Positions 48,187-55,321 are shown, numbered from the stretch's first letter. The stretch is DNA of 64,000 bases from Vannielia litorea (GCF_900142295.1 NZ_FSRL01000001.1:2108001-2172000); one strand, 5' to 3'. Notes: generated from the letters alone by a model not told the origin. Translations and numbers: made by a program.

Positions 48187-49968
48187 TCAGTTCGAGGCCT
48201 GTATTACCTCAGCTTCCGCGCCGGGTTCAACGCTTGGCCGGAGACCGAGCAGCGGCGCGATCCGGCGGATCATCTCGGCCGTCACCGGCACCGTCGTCCA
48301 GCCCGCGGTGCGGCGCGGCTCCGGGCCGCTCAGCTCCACCGGCTCGTCGAGGCTGACCACCAGCACATACTTCGGGTCATGCGCCGGAAAGACCGTGGCA
48401 AAGGTCGAGATCACCTTGTCCTTGTAATAGCCGCCGCGCGGCTTGGGCTTGTCGGCGGTCCCGGTCTTGCCGGCCACCGCATAGCCCTCCACCTCGCCAA
48501 AGCTCGCCGTGCCCTCGGTGACCACCTTGCGCAGCATCACGCGGGCGCGCTCGGAGGTCCGCTCGCTCACGATCCGCGGGCCCACCTTTCTCTCTTCCTG
48601 CTTGAGCAGCGTCGGATAAACCCTTGTTCCGCCATTGAGAAGCGAGGCATAGGCGGTGGCCAGATGCAGCGGGCTCGCCGAAAGCCCGTGGCCATAGCTG
48701 ATCGTCATCGTCGAGATCTCCGACCAGTTCGGTGGCAGCAGCGGCTTGCCCGTGGGCGCCTCCACCATCTCCACCGGGGTCGGCTCGAAGAACCCGAGCG
48801 CGCCCAGAAACTCCTGTTGCCGCTTCGCGCCGATATCCATCGCCACCCGCGCCGTGCCGATGTTCGAGCTCTTCACGATCACCTTGGTCACGCTCAGCTC
48901 GTTGCCGTAGTTGTGGAAGTCGCGGATGCGATGCTTGCCCCAGGTCAGCGGCCCCTTGGTGTTGATCATCGTCTCGGGGTTCACCAGCCCAAGCTCCATC
49001 GCCTGGGCCGCGGCAAAGATCTTGAAGGTCGAGCCCAGCTCGTACACCCCCTGCACCGACCGGTTGAACAGCGGGCTGTCGCTCTGGTCGCCGCTGGTCA
49101 GCGGGCGCGGGCGGTTGTTGGGGTCGTAATCCGGCAGGCTCGCCATGGCGACGATCTCGCCCGAATGCACATCCATCAGCACCGCCGACGCGCCCTTGGC
49201 GTTCATCAGCTTCATGCCGCCGTTCAGCACCTCTTCGGTCACCGCCTGCACGGTGAGGTCTATGGTCAGCTCCAGCGGCTTGCCGGCCCGCGCCGGATCG
49301 CGGAGCAGCGCGTCGAACTGCTTTTCCACGCCGGCCACGCCCACCACCTCGGCGCTGTGCACGCCCTCGCGGCCAAAGCTCGCGCCGCCCAGGATATGCG
49401 CCGCCAGCTTGCCGTTGGGGTAAAGCCGCATCTCGCGCGGGCCAAACAGCAGGCCGGGCTCGCCGATGTCATGCACCGCCTGCATCTGCTCGGGGCTGAT
49501 CTTCTTCTTCACCCAGACAAACTTGCGGCTGCCGGTGAAGTCGCGCTTCAGCCGCTCCGCGTCGAGGTCGGGAAAGATCCGGGCCAGCTCTTCCGCCGCA
49601 CGCTCCTTCTCCACCATCAGCGGAGGCTGGGCGTAGAGCGAGTGAGTCGAGAGGTTGGTGGCCAGCACCCGCCCCTGCCGGTCCACGATGTCGGCCCGGC
49701 TGGCGCTGATCAGCTCGGCCACGCCCCCGCTCGAGGGCTCGGCGGGCACCGAAGCCGCCAGATGCCCCATCCGCGCCCCGATCACCACGAAGGCGCAGAA
49801 GAAGCAGACGCCGAGCACAAAGAGCCGCCCCTCGGCGCGAAAGCGCAGCTTGTCGCGTTGCGCCTCGTGGCGCAGCCGCAGGTTCTCGCGCTCGATCATG
49901 TCGGGGTTCTGGCCGCTCTGCCGGGCGGCGATCACCCGGGCCAACGGGCGCAGCGGGGTGCGGGTCAT
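48187..49968 (-). CDS. ftsI: Division-specific transpeptidase FtsI (PBP3)
   Basis: A 593-residue class B penicillin-binding protein. One membrane helix (about 48-66, LFVLGVCFFCAFVVIGARMG), a non-penicillin-binding module, and the transpeptidase domain with SxxK in GSTFKIF (near 312), SxN in KSSNIGTAR (near 365) and KTG in AGKTGTADKP (near 500). It cross-links septal peptidoglycan with FtsW. Its start overlaps the ftsL stop by four bases. Confidence 0.97.
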   Translation of the reverse strand: MTRTPLRPLARVIAARQSGQNPDMIERENLRLRHEAQRDKLRFRAEGRLFVLGVCFFCAFVVIGARMGHLAASVPAEPSSGGVAELISASRADIVDRQGRVLATNLSTHSLYAQPPLMVEKERAAEELARIFPDLDAERLKRDFTGSRKFVWVKKKISPEQMQAVHDIGEPGLLFGPREMRLYPNGKLAAHILGGASFGREGVHSAEVVGVAGVEKQFDALLRDPARAGKPLELTIDLTVQAVTEEVLNGGMKLMNAKGASAVLMDVHSGEIVAMASLPDYDPNNRPRPLTSGDQSDSPLFNRSVQGVYELGSTFKIFAAAQAMELGLVNPETMINTKGPLTWGKHRIRDFHNYGNELSVTKVIVKSSNIGTARVAMDIGAKRQQEFLGALGFFEPTPVEMVEAPTGKPLLPPNWSEISTMTISYGHGLSASPLHLATAYASLLNGGTRVYPTLLKQEERKVGPRIVSERTSERARVMLRKVVTEGTASFGEVEGYAVAGKTGTADKPKPRGGYYKDKVISTFATVFPAHDPKYVLVVSLDEPVELSGPEPRRTAGWTTVPVTAEMIRRIAPLLGLRPSVEPGAEAEVIQASN

Positions 49969-50336
49969 GGGTTCTGCTCCTCGGTCTCTGCGGCCTCATC
50001 GGCCAGCGTGCCCTGAATTTCCACCGGATCGGTGATCGGCGGCAGGTCCTCCGCCGGAAAGCCCACCTGGTCGACCCGGCCAAACTGCTCGGCTCCGAAG
50101 GGCAAGAGTCCCAGGCGGCCAAAGTTCAGCTCCGCCAGCTCGGTCAGCCGCTCGGGCCGGTTGAGGTAGGCCCATTCCGCGCGCAGCATGGCGCGGGTGT
50201 CATAGAGGTTGCGGATCTCGCTGCGCAGGCTCGCCATGTCCTTCTGCGCCCGCTGGGTCTGGTAGTTCTCGTGATAGGCCCAGAAGGCGAGGCCCATCAC
50301 CGCCAGCGCCGAGATGACATAGAAGAAGCCCCGCAT
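49965..50336 (-). CDS. ftsL: Cell division protein FtsL
   Basis: A 123-residue bitopic protein: short cytoplasmic N-terminus, one membrane helix (about 4-21, FFYVISALAVMGLAFWAY) and a periplasmic coiled coil (about 25-75, QTQRAQKDMASLRSEIRNL). Start ATG 50336 (MRGFFYVIS); the longer open frame is antisense-like. Assignment rests on size, topology and position between rsmH and ftsI, as FtsL is poorly conserved. The C-terminal 35 residues are acidic. Confidence 0.85.
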   Translation of the reverse strand: MRGFFYVISALAVMGLAFWAYHENYQTQRAQKDMASLRSEIRNLYDTRAMLRAEWAYLNRPERLTELAELNFGRLGLLPFGAEQFGRVDQVGFPAEDLPPITDPVEIQGTLADEAAETEEQNP

Positions 50337-50340
50337 CCTC

Positions 50341-51348
50341 TTACCCTTTCCACCAGTGTTTCGGGCCCGGCAGGCCCATTTGCCCCCGGTCCACCGCGCC
50401 GCCCGCCTCGCCAGTCCGGCGCGCCATGCGCAGCTTGGCACTGCGGGCACGCGGGTTGGCCGCGATCTCGTCGTCGCTCGGCCCCACGGCCTTGCGAGTG
50501 ATCGGCGCAAAGGGCGCGGGCTCGGCCGCCTGCTCGGGGGCGTATCGGTTGCCGCGCGGCGCCGCGCCGGAGCGGGCGGCGAGGTAACGCTTCACCACCC
50601 GGTCCTCCAGCGAATGAAAGGTGACGACGGCCAGCACGCCGCCCTCGCCCAGCAGCCCCTCCGCCGCCTCCAGCCCCGCGATCAGCTCGCCGAACTCGTC
50701 GTTCACCGCGATCCGGATGCCCTGAAACGTGCGCGTCGCCGGATGCACCTGCCCCGGCTTGGGGCGCGGCAGGCAGCCCGAGACCACCTCCGCCAGCTCC
50801 AATGTCCGCGAGAAGGGCCGCGCCTTGACGATCGCCCTGGCAATCCGCCGCGCCGCCCGCTCCTCGCCGTAGAAATGGATGATATCGGCCAGATGCGCCT
50901 CTTCGGCCTCGTTCACCAGCTCCGCCGCGCTGGGGCCGTCGCTCGCCATCCGCATGTCGAGCGGCCCGTCCTTCATGAACGAAAACCCCCGCTCGGCCTG
51001 GTCGAGCTGCATCGAGGATACGCCCAGATCGAGCACCACGCCCTCCACCGGCCCCTCGACCAGCGCGCCCATCTGGCTGAACTGCCCCTCGATCACCTCA
51101 AGCCTTTCGCCGTAGTCCGCGATCATCGCGGCGGCCCCGGCCACGGCGCTCGGGTCGCGGTCGATGCCCGTCACCTTGCCGGCGCCCGCCTCCAGCAGCC
51201 GCCGGCTGTAGCCGCCCGCGCCAAAGGTGCCGTCGACCCAATGCCCCGCCACCGGCGCGGCGTTCTCGATCAGGGGATCAATGAGAACAGGTACATGGGG
51301 CGCGCGCCCGTTTGGGTGATCTGGCGAGAGCTTTCCGGCCGCCGCCAT
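50341..51348 (-). CDS. rsmH: 16S rRNA m4C1402 methyltransferase RsmH (MraW)
   Basis: A 335-residue SAM-dependent enzyme. SAM-binding [15 protein letters not shown] (near 40), [20 protein letters not shown] (near 105), [14 protein letters not shown] and [16 protein letters not shown] (near 250). It methylates C1402 in the 16S rRNA P-site. Lies four bases after... mraZ stop (gap 51349-51351) in the order normal for dcw. Confidence 0.97.
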   Translation of the reverse strand: MAAAGKLSPDHPNGRAPHVPVLIDPLIENAAPVAGHWVDGTFGAGGYSRRLLEAGAGKVTGIDRDPSAVAGAAAMIADYGERLEVIEGQFSQMGALVEGPVEGVVLDLGVSSMQLDQAERGFSFMKDGPLDMRMASDGPSAAELVNEAEEAHLADIIHFYGEERAARRIARAIVKARPFSRTLELAEVVSGCLPRPKPGQVHPATRTFQGIRIAVNDEFGELIAGLEAAEGLLGEGGVLAVVTFHSLEDRVVKRYLAARSGAAPRGNRYAPEQAAEPAPFAPITRKAVGPSDDEIAANPRARSAKLRMARRTGEAGGAVDRGQMGLPGPKHWWKG

Positions 51349-51351
51349 CGC

Positions 51352-51858
51352 TCAACCCTCTCCCGCGCCGCTCTCGAGCAGCACCAGCGGATCGAAATCC
51401 TCGCCCATCTCGTCGAGCCAATCCTCGTCGTCGACACCATGCACCTCGGCATAGGTCTCGGGCTTCCAGATCTGAAAGCTGTCGCCCGTGGCAATGAAGA
51501 AGGCCTCGCCCTCGATGCCGATCTTCTCGCGCAGCTTGGCGGGCAACACCAGCCGCCCGGTCTCGTCCACCTGCGTGGGCAAGGACATGCCGGAGTAGAG
51601 CCGCTCGAGGTAGCGCCGCTCGCGCGAGCCCCGCGGCATGGCCGCAATCCGGTCGTCGATCTCGGCGATCGCGTTGGCGGTATAGCATTTCAGGTGGTTC
51701 TGGCGGTGGTCGCCGTAGACGATCACCAGGTTGGGGTTGTCCCCCTGGCCGCAGTCCGGGTCTTCGGCGGCCAGAACATGGCGAAACAGGGCGGGGATGC
51801 TCACCCTGCCCTTGCTGTCCACCTTGTGGTGGCTCTCGCCTCTGAACCTGCGACCCAA
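51352..51858 (-). CDS. mraZ: Transcriptional regulator MraZ
   Basis: A 168-residue protein with two AbrB/SpoVT-like halves (HHKVDSKGRVSIPALFR near residue 10, and STQVDETGRLVLPAKLRE near 85). MraZ binds repeats upstream of its own operon and represses or tunes dcw expression. The start is TTG 51858, with GGAG seven bases upstream; no ATG fits. First gene of the dcw operon, behind a long leader containing an sRNA-like element. Confidence 0.94.
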   Translation of the reverse strand: MGRRFRGESHHKVDSKGRVSIPALFRHVLAAEDPDCGQGDNPNLVIVYGDHRQNHLKCYTANAIAEIDDRIAAMPRGSRERRYLERLYSGMSLPTQVDETGRLVLPAKLREKIGIEGEAFFIATGDSFQIWKPETYAEVHGVDDEDWLDEMGEDFDPLVLLESGAGEG

Positions 51859-51909
51859 ATCGCCGCTCCTTCACTGTCCCTCAGGCGCCCGTCGGCGACC
51901 TGACCCCCG

Positions 51910-51955
51910 AAAATGAAAACGGCGGATTGAGCTGCTGCCATGTGCCCAATCCGCC
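51910..51955 (-). terminator. Leader terminator between the mraZ promoter and mraZ
   Basis: Stem GGCGGATTG/CAATCCGCC (51921-51929 with 51947-51955) with a 17-base loop; read on the minus strand it is followed by GTTTTCATTTT. It sits 63 bases before mraZ, so only part of the transcripts would continue into dcw. Confidence 0.8.
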
Positions 51956-52122
51956 GCCCTCGTCCCATTTCTGGGTGTCCGGCTGCGCGCGCCACCTGGG
52001 GGGATGTCTGCTCGCTCGCGCGCCGGATCTCTTCGTTCGATGAAAGCGGGTGCCTGTATGAAAGCCTGCCTGACTTTGGGAGTTTGCGATCTTGTGTCGC
52101 TTTGTGTTCCCGTCTTCATCTG
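51910..52122 (-). ncRNA. UpsM-like small RNA from the dcw 5' leader
   Basis: From the predicted start (near 52122) to the leader terminator is about 213 bases. In Rhodobacter sphaeroides the dcw operon is preceded by a long leader that yields the abundant sRNA UpsM (about 200 bases) by partial termination upstream of mraZ. Position, size, orientation and the terminator all agree. I did not compare the primary sequence with UpsM, so homology is inferred from layout. Confidence 0.68.
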
Positions 52123-52128
52123 TCGAAA

Positions 52129-52157
52129 GGTATGCCATGGGAAAACATGGGAAGCAA
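52129..52157 (-). promoter_or_regulatory. Candidate promoter of the UpsM-mraZ-dcw transcript
   Basis: On the minus strand TTGCTT (52157-52152), a 17-base spacer and CATACC (52134-52129). Each hexamer matches only half of the consensus, but spacing is ideal and it places the start at the expected distance from the leader terminator. Confidence 0.45.
52138..52152 (+). promoter_or_regulatory. Candidate MraZ operator TGGGA-N5-TGGGA
   Basis: TGGGA at 52138-52142 and 52148-52152, exactly ten bases apart. E. coli MraZ binds TGGGN repeats separated by five bases near its own promoter. Here the pair lies in the -35/-10 spacer of the candidate dcw promoter, on the opposite strand. Confidence 0.55.
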
Positions 52158-52260
52158 CAACACTTTGCCCCCTGACACCCAAATTGGCCCTACAGGAGCA
52201 GCCTCCTCCGGCCTCCTCTGTGCAGTTTTCAGAGACTTTCCAGAAGGGATGGTATTCCTC

Positions 52261-52297
52261 CGCGTCAACCGCACTAGATATAGTGCCGCTCAACGCG
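52261..52297. repeat. Extended dyad centred at 52279
   Basis: Inner arms GCACTA/TAGTGC (52271-52276, 52281-52286) around GATA, and outer arms CGCGT/ACGCG (52261-52265, 52293-52297), with TCAA on both sides. It is about 140 bases upstream of the candidate dcw promoter. Operator or structured leader of a more distal promoter. Confidence 0.45.
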
Positions 52298-52680
52298 TGC
52301 AGAAACTTCCCATATTTTCCCGGTACTGCGCCGCAATACCGCCCGAAATCGCCTCTCAGCCCCCACCAGGCACCCCGAAAACCACCCCGAACCGCCGAAT
52401 CCGCCGCCGTCACGCCCCCGCGATTCGCCGCGAGTCGCCCGTGATCCCATGAATTCCCACGCCCCGCCCGGATCGGGCCCCGCATCAACCGCAGAGTGAG
52501 GAGCGGCCAGTGTGATGCACAACGCGGATGGGCACGGCGATGCTCGTCGCATTGGTACCGCCTGCCGCAGGTACGGGGGCCGCAAGGCGCCTCCTTCCCG
52601 GCAGCGCGCTCCCGCCGGGAGGCAGCGCCCCTTCGCCACGGGCCGCAGCGGCCAAGCCGGACCCATACCCCCCAAACAGA

Positions 52681-52715
52681 ACGGCCGGCGCCCCGCGCCG
52701 GCCGTTTTCGTTTTT
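52681..52715 (+). terminator. Strong terminator, plus strand (also usable by mrp on minus)
   Basis: Perfect 11-bp stem ACGGCCGGCGC/GCGCCGGCCGT around CCC, followed on the plus strand by TTTCGTTTTT. On the minus strand it follows the mrp stop by about 25 bases with TCTGTTT behind it. It therefore probably ends mrp, but the better T-run faces the plus strand, where no gene was found. Confidence 0.75.
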
Positions 52716-52730
52716 CCCGGGCCGCCGGCC

Positions 52731-53810
52731 TCAGCCCATGCCGCCCTCGACCAGCCCCTGCGCCAGCCGCGCATAGGCTTCTGCCGCGGCCCCCTCGCCC
52801 GCGGCGATCGGAAGGCCCTTGTCGCCGCCCAGCCGGGTCTCCAGCTCCAGCGGCAGCTGCGCCAGCAGCGGCACATCCATCCGCCGGGCCTCCTCCGCCA
52901 CGCCACCATGGCCGAACAGATGCGCCTCGTGCCCGCAGTTCGGACATATATATGTGCTCATGTTCTCGATCAGTCCCAGCACCGGGGTCTTCAGCTTGCC
53001 GAACATGTCGATCGCCTTGCGCGCGTCGATCAGCGCCACATCCTGCGGCGTGCTCACCACCACCGCGCCGGTGATCGGGTAGCGCTGGCACAGCGTGAGC
53101 TGCACATCGCCCGTGCCCGGCGGCAGATCGACGATCAGCACGTCGAGCTCGCCCCACTGCACCTGGGTCATCATCTGCTGCAAGGCACCCATCAGCATCG
53201 GCCCGCGCCAGATCACCGCCTGGCCCTCCTCCAGCATCAGCCCGATCGACATGAAGGTGACCCCATGGGCGGTGAGCGGCAGGATCTTCTCGCCATCGGG
53301 GCTGGCGGGGCGCTTGTTGACCCCCATCATCCGCGGCTGGCTCGGCCCGTAGATATCGGCGTCGAGCAGCCCCACCCTGCGGCCCCGCCGCGCCAGCGCC
53401 ACCGCGAGGTTGGCCGACACCGTACTCTTGCCCACGCCGCCCTTGCCCGAGCCCACCGCAATGATCCGCTTCACGCCCGGCACGGCCTGCGGCCCGGCCT
53501 GTGGCGTGGGATGGCGCCCCACCTTCAGGCTGGGCGGCTGCTTGGGCGGCTGCGGCCCCGAGCTATGCGCCGTGAGCAGGGCGGAGACCGAAGTCACCCC
53601 CTCCACCGCCAGAACCGCCGCTTTCGCGGCCTCCAGAATCGGCTCCATCCGCGAGGCCGTGCCTGCATCCGGCGCCTCGATGACGAACTTGACCGCCCCA
53701 TTGTCGCCAATCTGCAACGCGCGAATCATGTCGCGAGATACTAAATCGCCTCCGTCCGCAAGCCCGACCTTGGCCAGTGCATCCTGGATTGCGCCTTTTT
53801 CTACTGACAT
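52731..53810 (-). CDS. mrp: Iron-sulfur cluster carrier protein Mrp/ApbC
   Basis: A 359-residue P-loop ATPase. N-terminal DUF59-like/MIP18 region (about 1-85), a proline-rich linker, deviant Walker A VGSGKGGVGKSTVS (near 120), LDADIYGPSQPRM, VDLPPGTGDVQLTL, and the CxxC cluster ligand motif YICPNCGHEAHLFG (near 290). It carries 4Fe-4S clusters to apo-enzymes in the cytoplasm. Start ATG 53810. Monocistronic on this evidence; stop is 26 bases before a terminator. Confidence 0.95.
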   Translation of the reverse strand: MSVEKGAIQDALAKVGLADGGDLVSRDMIRALQIGDNGAVKFVIEAPDAGTASRMEPILEAAKAAVLAVEGVTSVSALLTAHSSGPQPPKQPPSLKVGRHPTPQAGPQAVPGVKRIIAVGSGKGGVGKSTVSANLAVALARRGRRVGLLDADIYGPSQPRMMGVNKRPASPDGEKILPLTAHGVTFMSIGLMLEEGQAVIWRGPMLMGALQQMMTQVQWGELDVLIVDLPPGTGDVQLTLCQRYPITGAVVVSTPQDVALIDARKAIDMFGKLKTPVLGLIENMSTYICPNCGHEAHLFGHGGVAEEARRMDVPLLAQLPLELETRLGGDKGLPIAAGEGAAAEAYARLAQGLVEGGMG

Positions 53811-53952
53811 CTTGTCCTCTTCACATTTTCCGGCGCCCCTCGAAGTGACGTCGCGTTATTTCTTCAGCGCCTAAAATTTAGCCTTAACGCGCTGAAACTC
53901 CATCCTTTTCACCTATTCCCTCATTGCATAGCCGCGTTGCAGCGAAAGGGGT

Positions 53953-53980
53953 TTGTGCAGGTGCAGCAATTCCCTACATT
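53953..53980 (+). promoter_or_regulatory. RpoH-like promoter of the DUF1127-sRNA operon
   Basis: TTGTGC (53953-53958), 16 bases, TACATT (53975-53980) inside CCCTACATTG, the same -10 box as upstream of vgrG. In R. sphaeroides the corresponding DUF1127-CcsR operon is driven by RpoHI/RpoHII, which fits. The predicted start is near 53987, 60 bases before the ATG. Confidence 0.55.
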
Positions 53981-54046
53981 GAGGTCAAGCAACAGGGCAC
54001 AGAACGAGCCCGCCCCTGGATACGACTACACTAAGGATCAGCCACC

Positions 54047-54262
54047 ATGGCTTATGCAACCGCACAAAACACCGCGCACACCGGCATCATCGGCCGCATC
54101 GAGGCTTTCATCGAAGCCCGCCGCGAAGCTGCCGCCAAGCGCCGCGTCTACCGTCAGACGCTCCGTGAACTTCAGACCCTGACCTCGCGCGACCTTGCCG
54201 ACCTCGGCATTGCGCCGTCGATGATCCGGTCGGTCGCCTACCAGGCCGCCTACGGCGCCTGA
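54047..54262 (+). CDS. DUF1127 protein heading the cuckoo-RNA operon
   Basis: A 71-residue basic protein. The C-terminal half is a DUF1127 domain (YRQTLRELQTLTSRDLADLGI, then MIRSVAYQAAYG). In R. sphaeroides the protein encoded just upstream of the CcsR RNAs (CcaF1) is of this family and acts as a small RNA-binding or RNA-maturation factor. The Arg-rich middle (EARREAAAKRRVYRQ) fits RNA contact. AAGGA lies nine bases before ATG 54047. The RNA array begins ten bases after the stop. Confidence 0.92.
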   Translation: MAYATAQNTAHTGIIGRIEAFIEARREAAAKRRVYRQTLRELQTLTSRDLADLGIAPSMIRSVAYQAAYGA

Positions 54263-54272
54263 CCCGAGACAC

Positions 54273-54343
54273 GAAGAGCCCTCTCCTCCTCCCTGGGCTC
54301 TTCGGTATCGGCGGCGACACCACCTCCTCCCGGTGTCGTCGCC
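54273..54343 (+). ncRNA. Cuckoo RNA unit 1
   Basis: Hairpin A: AAGAGCCC/GGGCTCTT (54273-54280, 54294-54301), motif at 54284-54292. Hairpin B: 13-bp stem (54308-54320 with 54331-54343, one G-T pair), loop motif at 54322-54330. Best preserved of the A hairpins. Confidence 0.9.
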
Positions 54344-54348
54344 GCAAA

Positions 54349-54364
54349 CCTCCGGTTAACCGGA
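54349..54364. repeat. 16-base perfect palindrome between units 1 and 2
   Basis: CTCCGGTTAACCGGAG, absent between the other units. In RNA it would form a hairpin with little loop; in DNA it could be a protein site or a remnant border of a duplication. Confidence 0.6.
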
Positions 54365-54380
54365 GCGAGATACAGAGATC

Positions 54381-54452
54381 AGATCGTCCGTCCTCCTCCC
54401 TGGGCGTTCTGTGATCCGGCGGCGATGCTCACCTCCTCCCGAGCATCGCCGC
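54381..54452 (+). ncRNA. Cuckoo RNA unit 2
   Basis: Hairpin A is weak (CGTCC/GGGCG with flanking AGA/TCT), motif 54391-54399. Hairpin B is perfect: GGCGGCGATGCTC/GAGCATCGCCGCC (54417-54429, 54440-54452), loop motif 54431-54439. Confidence 0.88.
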
Positions 54453-54470
54453 CACCCAGAGTTTCGGTTT

Positions 54471-54540
54471 CGGAGCGCCCTCTCCTCCTCCCTGGGCCTT
54501 CGAGATCCGGCGGCAGCCCACCTCCTCCCGGGTTCGCCGC
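54471..54540 (+). ncRNA. Cuckoo RNA unit 3
   Basis: Hairpin A around GCGCCC/GGGCC, motif 54483-54491. Hairpin B GGCGGC...GCCC / GGGTTCGCCGCC with a small bulge, motif 54520-54528. First half of a 170-base dimer repeat. Confidence 0.87.
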
Positions 54541-54554
54541 CACCCAATTCGGTT

Positions 54555-54625
54555 TCGGTCCGCCCGACCTCCTCCCTGGGCGCCCGAGATAGGCGGTGGC
54601 CCCATCCTCCTCCCGAGGTCACCGC
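54555..54625 (+). ncRNA. Cuckoo RNA unit 4
   Basis: Hairpin A CGCCC/GGGCG (54560-54564, 54577-54581), motif 54567-54575. Hairpin B GGCGGTG-GCC / GGT-CACCGCC, motif 54605-54613. Confidence 0.87.
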
Positions 54626-54641
54626 CCCTCAGTTTCGGTCT

Positions 54642-54708
54642 CGGAGCCCTCTCCTCCTCCCTGGGCTCCAGGATCCGGCGGCAGCCCACCTCCTCCCGGG
54701 TTCGCCGC
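54642..54708 (+). ncRNA. Cuckoo RNA unit 5
   Basis: Hairpin A GGAGCCC/GGGCTCC (54642-54648, 54662-54668), motif 54652-54660. Hairpin B as in unit 3, motif 54688-54696. Confidence 0.87.
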
Positions 54709-54726
54709 CACCCAATTCGGTTTCGG

Positions 54727-54793
54727 TCCGCCCGACCTCCTCCCTGGGCGCCCGAGATAGGCGGTGGCCCCATCCTCCTCCCGAGGTCACCGC
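54727..54793 (+). ncRNA. Cuckoo RNA unit 6
   Basis: Near-identical to unit 4. Hairpin A CGCCC/GGGCG (54728-54732, 54745-54749), motif 54735-54743; hairpin B motif 54773-54781. Confidence 0.87.
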
Positions 54794-54809
54794 CCCTCAG
54801 TTTCGGTCT

Positions 54810-54876
54810 CGGAGCCCTCTCCTCCTCCCTGGGCTCCAGGATCCGGCGGCAGCCCACCTCCTCCCGGGCATGCCGC
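54810..54876 (+). ncRNA. Cuckoo RNA unit 7
   Basis: Hairpin A GGAGCCC/GGGCTCC, motif 54820-54828. Hairpin B GGCGGCAGCCC / GGGCATGCCGCC with one bulged A, motif 54856-54864; better paired than in unit 5. Confidence 0.88.
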
Positions 54877-54891
54877 CACCCAATTCGGTTT

Positions 54892-54963
54892 CGGACGGCC
54901 CGTCCTCCTCCCTGGGCCAACCGAGATCAGGCGGTGGCCTCATCCTCCTCCCGAGGTCACCGC
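54892..54963 (+). ncRNA. Cuckoo RNA unit 8
   Basis: Hairpin A GGCCC/GGGCC (54896-54900, 54913-54917), motif 54903-54911. Hairpin B as in unit 4, motif 54943-54951. Confidence 0.87.
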
Positions 54964-54979
54964 CCCTCAGTTTCGGTCT

Positions 54980-55046
54980 CGGAGCCCTCTCCTCCTCCCT
55001 GGGCTCCAGGATCCGGCGGCAGCCCACCTCCTCCCGGGCATGCCGC
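54980..55046 (+). ncRNA. Cuckoo RNA unit 9
   Basis: Copy of unit 7 at 170 bases distance. Motifs at 54990-54998 and 55026-55034; hairpin B stem 55014-55024 with 55035-55046. Confidence 0.88.
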
Positions 55047-55061
55047 CACCCAATTCGGTTT

Positions 55062-55131
55062 CGGACGGCCCGTCCTCCTCCCTGGGCCAACCGAGATCAG
55101 GCGGGCCCCCACCTCCTCCCGGGGTGCCCGC
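55062..55131 (+). ncRNA. Cuckoo RNA unit 10
   Basis: Hairpin A as in unit 8, motif 55073-55081. Hairpin B differs: GGCGGGC-CCCC / GGGGT-GCCCGCC, motif 55111-55119. Stem bases have changed on both sides, keeping the fold. Confidence 0.87.
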
Positions 55132-55147
55132 CGCCCAATTCGGTTTC

Positions 55148-55221
55148 GGCACGCCCGTCCTCCTCCCTGGGCCGCCGGAAGCATAGGGGCGGCGCCTCAC
55201 CTCCTCCCGAGGCAGCCGTCC
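55148..55221 (+). ncRNA. Cuckoo RNA unit 11
   Basis: Hairpin A short (GCCC/GGGC), motif 55158-55166. Hairpin B GGGGCGGC-GCCTC / GAGGC-A-GCCGTCCC (55185-55197, 55208-55221), motif 55199-55207. An extra hairpin CCCTTC/GAAGGG (55223-55240) follows it. Confidence 0.85.
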
Positions 55222-55253
55222 CACCCTTCCTCCGCGAAGGGAACCGGAATTCA

Positions 55254-55321
55254 GGCGCCCGTCCTCCTCCCTGGGTGATCTGATACATGCGGCAGTGCCC
55301 ACCTCCTCCCGGGCACTGCCG
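55254..55321 (+). ncRNA. Cuckoo RNA unit 12 (terminal)
   Basis: Hairpin A weak (CGCCC/GGGTG), motif 55262-55270. Hairpin B is a perfect 12-bp stem (55288-55299, 55310-55321), motif 55301-55309; it doubles as the terminator. Confidence 0.88.

Larger units (their letters stand above)
52158..52730. other. Gene-free stretch between the mraZ promoter and mrp
   Basis: About 570 bases with no supported gene. It holds a long dyad (52261-52297), a second TGGGA-N5-TGGGA pair on the minus strand (52444-52458), a strongly structured GC-rich stretch (about 52540-52660) and a bidirectional terminator (52681-52715). Open frames here run through the terminator into antisense mrp and look accidental. Confidence 0.5.

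Noticed and set aside
46768..50016. 1082-codon plus-strand frame
   Set aside because: Antisense to murE and ftsI, both certain genes.
51940..52452. Plus-strand frames of 146-170 codons upstream of mraZ
   Set aside because: They overlap the dcw leader, its promoter and the UpsM-like RNA on the other strand; no RBS or domain.
52444..52458. Second TGGGA-N5-TGGGA pair (minus strand) as MraZ operator
   Set aside because: It is about 590 bases from mraZ with no promoter nearby; kept only as a note in the intergenic entry.
52158..52730. RNase P RNA, SRP RNA or a known riboswitch
   Set aside because: I looked for conserved RNase P, SRP, cobalamin and TPP core motifs on both strands and found none.
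52512..53744. Plus-strand frame with a GAGGAG site at 52497
   Set aside because: It reads straight through a perfect terminator hairpin and then antisense to mrp.
54411..55283. Repeat-rich open frames of up to 290 codons on both strands in the RNA array
   Set aside because: They merely translate the CCTCCTCCC hairpin repeats, in every frame. Paired changes in stems show selection on RNA structure, not on protein.
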